A stretch of 64,000 bases of DNA, taken from positions 68,944,458-69,008,457 of the forward strand of contig NC_030823.1 of assembly GCF_001704415.2 (NCBI RefSeq), written 5' to 3'. The DNA is from Capra hircus. Its lineage: Eukaryota > Chordata > Mammalia > Artiodactyla > Bovidae. Position 1 is the first letter of the stretch. Each line of letters starts with the position of its first letter. The translations under genes and the position numbers were made by a program. The notes under the pieces were generated by a model, which made no database searches, was not told the origin of the DNA, and saw nothing but the letters and a program-made list of their open reading frames with translations. Shown piece by piece: positions 35,826-46,441 of the stretch.

Positions 35826-37828
35826 CGAGAGAAGCCCACAGGAGGCATGGTGGGCAGATGAAGAGAAGATGAAGGGAGGAAGACGGAGAAGAACGAGGAA
35901 AGGCGAGCACAGGGAGGGGCTGTGTTCAGTTTTAGAGTTTTCTTAGACTTTTGCTCAAGACAGATCCTTCAAATACGTAAAATACATTTTCCTTCCAGAA
36001 CAACCAAGACTATTAAGTTGTACAGATTTTTGTTTTGCCAACACATGACGTCTTCTTAAAATTTTTCCTACTTTCTATGTCACTATTTTATGTCTGTCTC
36101 CCATGGGATAAGGGCAACATCACATTGCAGCTGTTATTTTGGTTCGAATAACAAAACAGGTTGAAGTCTTTTCATAGGTGTCAAATCCCCTTTGACATTT
36201 GCCTCTTTGGGTGGGGCTGGTCAAACCCCTACCTTGTGGTTTAGCTTTAGAAGGAATTTGATCAACATGCCCAGAAGAGTTACCTTCTTGATATGCTTTT
36301 TTTGAGATTTACAAAAGCAGGACGCCAACATCTCTAAGACTGACCAGAAGTTGGTTTGCTGGCCATTCTTTCTCATTCATTGAGAGGTTTTTCTTGCCCA
36401 AAGAAGTCAAAGCAGCTCTTTGGAGACACTCCTGACCTCTTCCTTTACTGCAGACATACCAGCTGTCCTCTGCAAGAAAGCAGAGCTAGAACCAACTCTG
36501 GTTAAGTGAGTCACTTAATTCTTTCCAAAAGGTAGTTTAGCATCTCTTTTCCTGGAAGAAGAGGAATAGTTTCTGTTTCTGCCTAACTCTCGCTGGGGGA
36601 AGAACAAAGAATAGCACTTCAGCTCAAAAAAGCACACTCTATTGTTCCAGAAACCTGGGCCAACACACCTCACCAGCCCTGCTTCCACTCTCATAGAATG
36701 ACACTCAAGTCACTTTCTCTCCTACACCTCCTCACATTTTCTCTGTCGCTATTTCTCCCTGTGCCAGACCCCTGGATCGAGGGAAGAAGTCACATGGCAG
36801 GGACAAAAAAGACAGGGCTCTGCCATCTGAGTACACAGCACCACTATTATAAATCTTCCTAAAAAAGGAAGCTTGTCCTCTGGTTTCCTATTTACTGTTC
36901 TTTAGAGAGTAAGTGCTGCTGAATCATAAAAACATGTAGTACGTTGCTTCCCGTTTCCCTGCTATGTTTACAATCTTACTGAGAAATGACTGACTTCACA
37001 GCTTTTGCCATTTAGTAACCCTTCAACATGGACTTAATATGCAATCCTTAAAATGAGCTGAGTAGACTCCAAATCCTCGAAAGTCAAAATTACCTAGACT
37101 AGTAGAGGTTAATGTTCTGCATTAAATAGGAACAGAAGGTATCAATTTTGTACTCTGACTGTGCCTGCCCAAGAAGTGAGTCAAATAAGCATATGAAACA
37201 TGATAGATGAGGGCAACAGGGGTAGGAAAACCACCAGAGTTGTGGAGAGGTCTAAGAAGTGAGCAAATGTAAATGTGTCCTACTCCTTTCACCTCTATGC
37301 ACTTCTATCTAGACTTTCAACTCTCCTTTTCCAGCGTAGAGCTGACAGAGAAACAGCCCTTTAATATTTCAATCTATTTTTAATTTTTATAGCCACATAA
37401 CCACTAAGCACTGTGCTACTGAGCGAATACATGGCAGTAACCCAAGTATCTGGGATTACTAAAAAGAGAATTACAAGAAAACAGTTAAGTACCAATTTAA
37501 GATTTTCATTACCTTTGTATTTTTACAATGTTGGTTTACTCTGAAAAAGTCCACCATATACTTGTGACGCTTAGAACTCAACTATCTTTTCATTCTATAG
37601 GTAAGGGAACAGATCTAGAATATTGTTATTAAAGTTAAAAGGCTAGTTAGTCACAGAGATGGGACCAGATACCACCCTAAGACTTTCTATAATATTTCAC
37701 AATCCTTAGAGAAAGAACTTGAAATACCAAGTTTCATTACCCAGAGCATTTAGATATACCAGAGGTTAAATCCACTACTCTAAGAAGAAAGATGATCCAT
37801 CTTATGCCTTGGCCTCTGCTATAAAGTA
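35826..37828. other. Intergenic stretch, mostly single-copy
   Basis: The only hint of a repeat is a MIR-like piece at about 37585-37715 ('ttctataggtaagggaacag' then 'ggctagttagtcacagagat'). No gene is supported. Confidence 0.45.
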
Positions 37829-37839
37829 AAGTAATCCCT

Positions 37840-38043
37840 GTGTGTGCTAAGTTGCCTCAGTTAATGTCTGACTCTTTACGACCCCATGGACGGTAGCCCA
37901 CCAAGCTTTGCTGTCTATGGGCTTCTCCAGGCAAGAATACTGGAGTGGGTTGCCATACCCTCCTCCAGGGGGTCTTCCTGACCCAGGGATTGAAACCAAG
38001 TCTCTTACGTCTTCTGCTTTGGCAGGAGGGTTTGCCACCTGGG
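37840..38043 (-). mobile_element. Bov-tA SINE, antisense, 11-bp TSD
   Basis: A complete element in reverse orientation. Exact repeats aagtaatccct at 37829-37839 and 38044-38054 set its ends. Confidence 0.94.
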
Positions 38044-38351
38044 AAGTAATCCCTAAGTGAATCCAATAAAGATGCTAGAAAAGGCTCACTGTGAGGCAAA
38101 GAAATTTTCCGTGCTACAATCAGGTATTTTTCTATTTAGAGTCATAAATTATGGGCAAGTGGAATTCAACTAAGGCATACGTTATGTACAAGGTCCTAAT
38201 ATAGTGTTACCGGTCATAGCATGAATATTATTTATAGATTTTATCTTTTTCATTACACGCATTATAGGAAAGCTAAACTTAATCTTGGTTCACAATGATT
38301 CTGAAATAAGACGGTAGGAAAAGCCTGAGGGTCAAAACACAATAGGAATTA

Positions 38352-38425
38352 TAGCTGGGCTGCCGTCTATGGGGTCACACAGAGTCGGACACGACTGAAG
38401 TGACCTGGCAGCAGCAGCAGCAGAA
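38352..38425 (+). mobile_element. BovA2 3'-end fragment
   Basis: Only the last ~70 bp remain: 'gggctgccgtctatggggtc', 'agagtcggacacgactgaag', then an AGC repeat tail. It is a strongly 5'-truncated copy. Confidence 0.85.
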
Positions 38426-38764
38426 AGGCTTAAAATACAGGTTTAATCATTTTAACAAGAGGTCAGTAATTATAACAAGTAAATTGAAGACATACATGTC
38501 TCCCAAAAGTCTTAACTCATACCATTGTTAAAACAAACTGTTAAAATCACAGCATCTTTGTTACTCTTAGGGACCCTAACTTACCCCTTCTGTGAAACAG
38601 AAATGGTAGATATTCATACCATGTCTGAAGATAGGCGGCATCATGCCAAATTACTGGCAACCTGCTGGAAAAGCTCTTTTTAAAGAATGTAGTAAAATAA
38701 GTCAATGGCATTGGTAATTTCATACAAAAATATAAAATCAAATGAGAGTAAAGACTCAAACAGA

Positions 38765-39250
38765 TGTCTGTACACCAATGTTGGGACACTGCTTACAACA
38801 GCCAGAAGGTAGAAATATCCAAATGTCCACTGACAGATGAATGGATAATAAAATGTGTATGTACATATAATGGAATATTATTCAGCCTTAAAAAGGAACG
38901 GAACTCTGATATATGATACAGCATGGATGAACCTTGAAAACACTATATCAAGTAAAATAAATCAGACAAAAAAAGAACAGATATTATATGATTCCACTTC
39001 TGTGAGAGACCTAGAAAATAAGATTCATACAGAAAGTAGAACAGTGGTTACTAGGGGGTGGAGGGAGGAGGAATGGAAAGTTCTTGTTTAATGGGTTAAG
39101 AAATTCAGTTTCAGAGATTTAAAAGTTCTGAAATGCAGCGGTAATGGTTGGAGGAAAATGTGAATACACTTAATGGCATTGAATTGCATACTTTAAGGCA
39201 GTTAAAATGATAAATTTTATTATGTAAATTTTGATACAATAAAAAACTAA
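38765..39250 (+). mobile_element. L1M 3' end, sense
   Basis: It shows the typical L1 ORF2 end and 3' UTR: 'ccaaatgtccactgacagat', 'tggaatattattcagcctta', 'acagtggttactagggggtg' and 'gataaattttattatgtaaa', ending in an A-rich tail. It lies just downstream of the presumed RPS6KC1 3' end. Confidence 0.78.
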
Positions 39251-40082
39251 TTGAGAAAAAATATATTAAAAAAATCATGAGAAATAGTAAATGGTAAGTT
39301 CTCTGATTTGGATTTTTCTAATACATGTCATCAAGTAAAAACAGACTTGGGTCCACCACCTCAAAGTCATTTATCCTGTGTGTTTATTACTCTATAATTC
39401 ATGTCCACCATGATTATGAATGATGTATTTACATTAAGTACAAGTTCCAAACACAGAAATAGAGAAACTGAAGCAACGGATTTATGTCAACACAATTCCA
39501 TCTGTTAACACTGTCCTTTGAACCCAGGGATGAAAGTCATGTGGTAGGGCTGGGAGCGTCACCTTGGCTGTGAAGTCCTACTTTCATGCCATAGGGCACT
39601 TCTGGAAGGAAGCTCTGGAATGACCAACTCTGACTACTTGCAGATTTCCTACTAGTCCTACAGAGGAAGTCATTCTTGTGTCTCACCTGCATGAGTTCCT
39701 GTTTTGAGACCTGGGGGCTGGCGAGTTGAAATCCAGTTCCAGGGAGTGATGTCATCTCAACTGAGCTATGATCCTGGTGACCTGCTCCCCATCCTGGTGT
39801 TGTTGCAGCCCTTCAGCTGGGGTTCAGGTTATAAGGGGACCAAAAAGGAAAATGCGGGAGTAGGATAACAGAACAAGGAAAAATGCTTGCACATTTCCTT
39901 CGTTCCACTGAAGCATTTTCTGCTTCCATTTAATGTGATGGGCGGACCTGGCCAATGGCAGCTGGAAGCTGCACAGAGGCTCTCGGGGTGGGGATAGGCT
40001 CTGTCACAGATCTTGAAATTACAAAGAATTAAAACATACAGAAAACTTTCATTATGTTTGTGGCACCATTTGGAAACGGTGA
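39251..40082. other. Stretch just beyond the RPS6KC1 3' UTR
   Basis: Single-copy-looking sequence between the distal poly(A) candidate of RPS6KC1 and an L1M end. No gene is supported. If a more distal poly(A) site is used, part of this would be 3' UTR. Confidence 0.4.
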
Positions 40083-40088
40083 TTTATT
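40083..40088 (-). terminator. Candidate distal poly(A) signal of RPS6KC1
   Basis: AATAAA on the minus strand, about 1.2 kb past the stop codon. It is followed (towards lower coordinates) by T- and GT-rich sequence about 30-60 bases downstream. Use is inferred. Confidence 0.4.
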
Positions 40089-41291
40089 CTTTCATCTTTG
40101 GATAAGTTTAAAAAAAAACAGGCATTACCTTAAAAAGTTTGTATTCTGTTGTAAACACAGTATGATTACAGGAGCAATAGTAGCAACAGAAAGAAATAAC
40201 AAACACAAATGTACAAATACTCACGTTCTTTTGACACAATGTCAAGTAGATGAGAAGGTCAAATCTAGAAATCCTGTCAATACGTAACAAAATAGGATTG
40301 CCATTCAATCCCACTGAGATGAGATCCTTTGGTTCTTGGGATACTCAGCCAAAAAACTAAAACACAGTCAAACACAGTAAGCAGCAGAAATTGCTAACCT
40401 TTCAAAATGAAAGGAAGAGAGGTCTTTGAATAGAAAAAAAAAAAATTGTAAGCAATTAAAAGAAAGAGAGACTTCAATTTTTAGAGCATTTATTTTACAT
40501 CATGATTCTTTAATTCTTATTAAGTTGATACAATTTGGGGAAATAAATACTCCCTTCCCTTTTTTGCTGCCTATGTATTAGTAGCGGTAGAAAGAACAGA
40601 ATATGACAATAGGCAAAGGGTGTAGAAAGTGGAAAGAGAGAGAGAGAGAGAGCTGAGAGCTCATATGAACCCTACTGTTAGCAATACCAACCAAGAAAGT
40701 ACAGAGTTGACAACACAAAGTGCTTTTTTCTTACATGGACTTCTGAAAGAATGAATATGGGACCACATTTGATATACATTAATTATATAGCATTGTGGTT
40801 GAGGTTCCCTATCAGACATGATGCGTATCTTCTTTTTTTCCTCATTTTTTAAGCTTCATAGATGACATTACGTGTGAAGCACTTTTAGTCTATATATCTT
40901 GGTCAGCGAAAAGCACAGTCAGCTGCCAAGTAAGGGTCGTCCTTCCAAGTAACACTTCATTCTACACTCGGAGCTTCATCTCAGAGGAAGTTCTTAAAGG
41001 GCATTCCTCTTTTAGTTGGGTTTACAACTCACCTGCACCACTAAATGCAGATAAAATAAAGATCACACCTTGGTTTGCATATAACAGCCCCTTGCAAAGG
41101 CAGCCAATATCTTGTCCAGACACTAACTGTAAAGGAACTGTTCTCTCGCAGGCCTTTTCTCTCCATTTCCTCTAAAGCTCTTCATCTTAATGCTTCGTGT
41201 CCCGTAAGTGAGCGTGAAGCAGAGCTGCCTCCGTGCTAGAGATGCCTTTCGCAGAGGAGGCCAGAATGTGTGCAGAGAACCCTGCGTCTGT
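40089..41291 (-). other. RPS6KC1: RPS6KC1 3' UTR (presumed)
   Basis: This sequence follows the TGA of RPS6KC1 and contains no SINE or LINE I can identify, in contrast to both sides, which fits a maintained 3' UTR. It includes a (GA)n run at about 40635-40652. Its end is not determined: poly(A) signals are visible at 40494-40489 and 40088-40083. Confidence 0.5.
40489..40494 (-). terminator. Candidate proximal poly(A) signal of RPS6KC1
   Basis: AATAAA on the minus strand about 0.8 kb after the stop. A T-rich run (reverse complement of agaaagagagact) lies 15-35 bases downstream, as expected for a cleavage site. Confidence 0.45.
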
Positions 41292-41402
41292 TCATCTCAT
41301 CAGTTCTGCCCAATCCACAGGGGTAAAAAATGGATGAGATTTGATATCTTCAACACCAGCAACTCCAGCACCAAGCCGCTCCACAGGGTTGAACTGTAAG
41401 AG
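41292..41402 (-). CDS. RPS6KC1: RPS6KC1, terminal coding exon
   Basis: This exon encodes the last 36 residues and the TGA stop of RPS6KC1, an AGC-family kinase-like protein with PX and MIT domains that acts at endosomes and binds sphingosine kinase 1. The minus strand has a 3' splice site ending cttcttag, then an open frame LLQFNPVERLGAGVAGVEDI and onwards to HPFFTPVDWAELMR and stop. RLG and HPFF belong to kinase subdomain XI. The phase (0) matches the exon at 57099-57004, which ends SLIQQ; the family reads SLIQQLLQFNP across this junction. The 15.6-kb intron between them is full of LINEs. I assign the gene from memory of the human protein. Confidence 0.95.
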   Translation of the reverse strand, partial: LLQFNPVERLGAGVAGVEDIKSHPFFTPVDWAELMR

Positions 41403-41641
41403 CTAAGAAGGAAGGATTTAAGTGAGTAGTGGGAATCTAACTACAGGATCAAAGGAAAATAAAAACAGAAGGAAAGGAAACGACTTCTAAATTCAACCTC
41501 AATAACGAATGGACTTGATGACATCCAACTGACTCTATTTCCTTGAAAAAGGGTTATGTCTGTAACACTACTCTAGCTATGGAGTGGTGGGGAATATATC
41601 TGAGTTTATGGCTTTTCAAATGATATCACCGTGAGTAACTC

Positions 41642-41755
41642 ACTTTGTTACTATATACTATATAGCTATAGTATATCTAGTAGTATATATCTAGTATATC
41701 TATACTATTTATCTATATATATACTATACTATATATCTATATACTATAGGATAGT
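41642..41755. repeat. AT-rich low-complexity palindromic tract
   Basis: Over 110 bases made mainly of tatactatag/tatctagtatat permutations, with many short inverted repeats able to form hairpins. It is the most extreme AT-palindrome in the window. Confidence 0.85.
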
Positions 41756-41933
41756 TACACCTATCAATTTCCTACTCCAAAAGTATGATCATGACATTAG
41801 TTAGATATTGCACCACATTCTGAGAGATCCAGCTACTCCTTTCATGGTTAGAAAGTCTGAAAGGCACACTAAGTGTTTCAACCTCTAGTGAATTATATAT
41901 GCCCCGGGACTAAACTTTATCTGAGGTCTGAAT

Positions 41934-42132
41934 GTGTGTGTTAGCCACTTCAGTCATATCCAACTCTTTGTGACCCTACAGGCTGGGGCCCATCAGGCTC
42001 CTCTGTCCACAGAATTTCCCAGGCAAGAATGCCCCCCTCCAGGGGATCTTCCCAACCCGGGAACGAACCTGCATCTGTTATCTCCTGCATTGGTGGGTGA
42101 GTTCTTAGCACTAGTGCCGCCTGGGAAGCCCA
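41934..42132 (-). mobile_element. Bov-tA SINE, antisense, 10-bp TSD
   Basis: A complete reverse-oriented element with 'caactctttgtgaccctaca', 'ggggatcttcccaacccggg' and a 'ccgcctgggaagccc' head. Exact repeats aggtctgaat flank it at 41924-41933 and 42133-42142. Confidence 0.92.
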
Positions 42133-42807
42133 AGGTCTGAATAAGCCAATTCATATTCCAAAATTGCTTTCTTTCAACGAGCTGACTGAAACACATGTGA
42201 TCCATGGATCACATGGAACAATCTGATCCAATGAGGGAAATGTGTTTCAACTTCTTCACTAATAGGAATCAGGTCTAAAATAAGTTAATAATGTTATTTG
42301 CAACACGATTTGTTAAGAGTGGGAAAATAAAAGTAGTCATACACAATAACAGATGATGCTGGTCATACTGAAAGAATGTGTTGCTTAAGACATTCATGTA
42401 TCCTCAAATTTTTGTTTTAACAACTTGACTGAGAGATAACTTATATAGCACAAAATTTATCTATTGCAAGCGTACAACCTAATGATTCTTAGCAAATTTG
42501 AAGAGCTGTGCAACTATCGCCACAATCTAGCTTGAGATCACTTTGATCACCCTAAAAAGTTTCTTCATGTTGTTTGCAGTCAATCTACATTTCCATCCCG
42601 ACCCCCAGGCAACCACTGATTTGCTTTCTGTCTCTATAAACTTGCCCCTTCTGCATATTTCATATAAATTAAATCATAAAACAGCTGCCTTCTTTCACTA
42701 AGATTAATGTTTGTGAGGTCCATCTGTGTTGTAGGTGTTGTAGAAGGTGTCAACAGTCTGTTCCTTTTGGTTTCTGAAGAGCATTCCACTATTTGGATAT
42801 AACTACT

Positions 42808-43018
42808 TGGGCTTCCCTGTAGCTCAGATGGTAAAGAATCTGCCTGCAATGCAGGAGACCCAGGTTTGATCCCCAGGTCAGGAAGATCCCCTGGAGTAAG
42901 GGCATGGCAACCCACTCCAGTATTCTTGCCTGGAGAATCCCATGGACAGAAGAGTCTGGTGGGCTACAGTCCATGGGGCTGCAAAGAGTTGAACACGACT
43001 GAGCAACTAACACCACTA
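42808..43018 (+). mobile_element. Bov-tA SINE, sense
   Basis: A complete, well-preserved copy: head 'ttccctgtagctcagatggt', B box within 'gacccaggtttgatcc', core with 'aacccactccagtattcttg' and end 'gaacacgactgagcaactaa'. It interrupts the antisense L1. Confidence 0.92.
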
Positions 43019-43404
43019 CTACTATTTGCATGTAACATATTTTGTGAATCTGTTCACCAGTTGATGGACATATGGACTTCCCAGGTTGTGGCTACAATTA
43101 ATTGTATTGCTTTTAACATTTACATATATGACTTCCTGCAGACATGTATTTTCATTTCTTTTAAGGACATTCCTAGGAGTGGGAACAGTCAGTTGTGTGT
43201 TAAGTTTATGTTTAGCTTTTTAAGAAACTACCAAACTTTTCTAAAGTATCTGTACCATTTTACATTCCTGTCAGCAATGTATGAGAGTTTCAGTTTCTCT
43301 ATATCCTCATCAACACTTGATACTATCTTCTTTAGATAGTCCTTCTAGTGGGTATTAATGATATCTTATTTTGGTTTTAATTTATATTCCCTAATGACTA
43401 ATAA

Positions 43405-43817
43405 CTGTTGAGCTTCACAGTTGGGAGGTTGTGGCTGGATGGCACTGGCTTACCTGTAGTGTTTGTGTTGGGTTTAGGAGACTGTGAAGAGCCTAGGGGG
43501 AGGTGAGGTGTGTTTGGAGCCTATAGGCTCTGAAGAAGATTTGTAAGAAGGGTGAGTCGCCCTTAGGCTCCTCCATCAGCCAGCCGAGAGACAGAGGTCA
43601 TCATAGAACCGACTTCCAGCCCTGGTACCACATCCGAGACAGGGGACTCGGAAGAATACACAAAGCTGCCAGCGTAGGCAGTGTAGCCAAAGTCCATGAG
43701 GTTCTGTTGCTTGGACAGAATGAGCTGAATGACAGGGACAAAATGAACAACTTTTGCCAACTGACTTCTCAATATACAGAAAAGAGATCTAAAACTTCTC
43801 CTGAAATAGCAACACAG
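43405..43817 (+). pseudogene. ANKRD26-like 5' UTR and first exon, retro-copied
   Basis: From 43530 an open frame runs to a TGA at 43875-43877 (115 codons) with no ATG; the expected start codon reads CTG. It contains KKGESPLGS, YHIRDRGLGRIHKAASVGSV and LNDRDKMN, which are hallmarks of the N-terminus of ANKRD26 and its relatives just before the ankyrin repeats. After MN (43748) the frame changes to QLTSQYTEKRSKTS, weakly like a later ANKRD26 segment, instead of the first ankyrin repeat. That suggests an exon junction with ankyrin exons skipped. The 125 bases before 43530 would be 5' UTR. The last bases, acacag, abut antisense BovB. No product is expected from this copy. Confidence 0.8.
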
Positions 43818-43889
43818 CTTGAACATCAGGAAGTTCACGGTCCACGTATTGCTGAAGCCTGGCTTGGAGAATTTTGAGCATTACTTTAC
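43818..43889 (-). mobile_element. Antisense BovB piece used as an exon in the chimera
   Basis: The sequence from 'cttgaacatcaggaagttca' to 'ttttgagcattactttac' matches the antisense BovB at 9174-9244 almost base for base. Its left edge coincides with the position where antisense BovB reads pyrimidines plus 'ctaaatctag' and then 'cttgaacatc', a usable 3' splice site. The ANKRD26-like frame continues through it to the TGA at 43875. Confidence 0.85.
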
Positions 43890-44300
43890 AGGAGCTACCC
43901 CACGTCCGAGGTCAGGGGCAGCAGCCTAGACTGCCAGGCTGCGACGGCGCAGTAACGGCCAAGAGGAGCTATCCCGCGTACAAGGTCAGTGGCGGGCGGG
44001 AGGAGACACACCGCGTCCAAGGTCAGGGGCGGCCGGAAGGAGCTATCCCGCGTACAAGGTCAGTGGCGGGCGGGAGGAGACACACCGCGTCCGAGGTCAG
44101 GGGCGGCGGCCAGGAGGGGCTACCCCGCATCCAAGGCCAGTGGCGGCCAGGAGGAGACACCTCATGCCCGAGGCCAGGGGTGGCAGCTGGGAGGAGCCAT
44201 GCACGCCCGATGCCAGGGCCGGCGGCGGCCAGTTCGGCCGGGAGGAGCAACCCGGGGAGCGGTGGCTGCGCAGGCGCAGGAAGGCCTAGAGGAGCTATCC
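43890..44300 (+). promoter_or_regulatory. BovB 5' GC-rich tandem units (promoter-like CpG island)
   Basis: A CpG-dense stretch is built of related units ('ccgcgtccaaggtcaggggc', 'cccgcgtacaaggtcagtgg', and variants). The clearest pair is a 74-bp direct repeat at 43965-44038 and 44039-44112. It sits where an RTE element carries its internal promoter. Promoter activity is inferred from position and composition. Long open frames over it on both strands come from the repeat composition. Confidence 0.6.
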
Positions 44301-44884
44301 CACGTTGAAGGTCAGAACAGCGGCAGTAAGGAGATACCCCTCGTCCAAGGTAAGGAGCAGCGGCTGTGCTTTGCTGGAGCAGCCATGAAGAGATACCCCA
44401 CGCCCAAGGTAAGAGAAACCCAAATAAGATGGTAGGTGTTGCAAGAGGGCATCAGAAGGCAGACACACTGAAATCATACTCACAGAAAACTAGTCAATCT
44501 AATCACACTAGGACCACAGCCTTGTCTAACTCAATGAAACCAAGCCATGCCTGCAGGGCAACCCAAGACGGGCGGGTCATGGTGCAGAGGTCTGACAGAA
44601 TGTGGTCCACTGGAGAAGGGAATGGCAAGCCACTTCAGTATTCCTGCCTTGAGAACCCCATGAACAGTATGAAAAGGCAAAATGATAGGATACCAAAAGA
44701 GGAACTCCCCAGGTCAGCAGGTGCGCAATATGCTACTGGAGATCAGTGGAGAAGTCTAACTCCAGAAAGAATGAAGGGATGGAGCCAAAACAAAAACAAT
44801 ACCCAGTTGTGCATGTGACTGGTGATAGAAGCAAGATCCGATGCTGTAAAGAGCAATATTGCATAGGAACTGGATGTCAGGTCC

Positions 44885-46441
44885 ATGAATCAAGGCAAAT
44901 TGGAAGTGATCAAACAAGAGATGGCAAGGATGAACGTTGACATTCTAGGAATCAGCGAACTAAAATGGACTGGAATGGGTGAATTTAACTCAGATGACCA
45001 TTATATCTACCACTGCGGGCAGGAATCCCTCAGAAGAAATGAAGTAGCCATCATGGTCAACAAAAGAGTCCGAAATGCAGTACTTGGATGCAATCTCAAA
45101 AATGACAGAATGATCTCTGTTTGTCTCCAAGGCAAACCATTCAATATCACAGTTATCCAAGTCTATGCCCCAACCAGTAACGCTGAAGAAACTGAAGTTG
45201 AACGGTTTTATGAAGACCTACAAGACCTTTTAGAACTAACACCCAAAAAAGATGTCCTTTTCATTATAGGGGACTGGAATGCAAAAGTAGGAAGTCAAGA
45301 AACACCTGGAGTAACAGGCAAATTTGGCCTTGGAATGCGGAATGAAGCAGGGCAAAGACTAATAGAGTTTTGCCAAGAAAACGCACTGGTCACAGCAAAC
45401 ACCCTCTTCCAACAACACAAGAGAAGACTCTACACATGGACATCACCAGATAGTCAACACAGAAATCAGATTGATTATATTCTTTTCAGCCAAAGATGGA
45501 GAAGTTGTATACAGTCAATAAAAACAAGACCAGGAGCTGACTGTAGCTCAGATCATGAACTCCTTATTACCAAATTCAGACTCAAATTGAAGAAAGTAGG
45601 GAAAACCACTAGACCATTCAGGTATGACCTAAATCAAATCCCTTATGATTACACAGTGGAAGTGAGAAATAGATTTAAGGGCCTAGATCTGATAGATAGA
45701 ATGCCTGATGAACTATGGAATGAGGTTTGTGACATTGTACAGGAGACAGGGATCAAGACCATCCCCATGAAAAAGAACTGCAAAAAAGCAAAATGGCTGT
45801 CTGGGGAGGCCTTACAAATAGCTGTGAAAAGAAGAGAAGTGAAAAGCAAAGGAGAAAAGGAAAGATATAAGCATCTGAATGCAGAGTTCCAAAGAATAGC
45901 AAGAAGAGATAAGAAAGCCTTCTTCAGCGATCAATGCCAAGAAATCGAGGAAAACAACAGAATGGGAAAGACTAGAGATCTCTTCAAGAAAATTAGAGAT
46001 TCAAAGGGAACATTTCATGCAAAGATGGGCTTGATAAAGGACAGAAATGGTATGGACCTAACAGAAGCAGAAGATATTAAGAAGAGGTGGCAAGAATACA
46101 TGGAAGAACTATACAAAAAAGATCTTCACGACCCAGATAATCATGATGATGTGATCACTAATCTAGAGCCAGACATCTTGGAATGTGAAGTCAAGTGGGC
46201 CTTAGAAAGCATCACTAGGAACAAAGCTAGCGGAGGTGATGGAATTCCAGTTGAGCTGTTTCAAATCCTAAAAGATGATGCTGTGAAAGTGCTGCACTCA
46301 ATATGCCAACAAATTTGGAAAACTCAGCAGTGGCCACAGGACTGGAAAAGGTCAGTTTTCATTCCAATCTCAAAGAAAGACAACGCCAAGAATGCTCAAA
46401 CTACCGCACAATTACACTCATCTCACATGCTTGTAAAGTAA
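44885..46441 (+). pseudogene. BovB ORF, endonuclease and linker, 518 codons
   Basis: Residues 1-250 hold an apurinic-type endonuclease: ILGISELKWTG (catalytic Glu near residue 23), LFIIGDWNAKVG (Asp/Asn near 134-136), RNQIDYILF and CSSDHELL (terminal Asp-His). The linker before the RT follows. The usual N-terminal TWNVR motif is missing, because the upstream frame (44746-44940) reads CKEQYCIGTGCQVHESR at that spot. Small deletions near 44870 thus separate it from the ORF. The frame ends at 46441 after a single-base loss near 46388. Confidence 0.9.

Noticed and set aside
43563..43838. Minus-strand open frame of 91 codons with a protein-like composition
   Set aside because: It is the shadow of the plus-strand ANKRD26-like exon. 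The plus frame has recognisable family motifs and the minus frame has none.
43818..43889. 5' inversion (twin priming) as the sole explanation of the antisense BovB piece
   Set aside because: Twin priming would not place 410 bp of an ANKRD26-like exon between the target duplication and the inverted piece, and the piece begins at a splice-like site. It is still possible for the second junction only.
43874..44435. Arg/Gly-rich open frames on both strands
   Set aside because: They arise from the GC-rich tandem units of the BovB 5' region. The repeated composition keeps several frames open at once.
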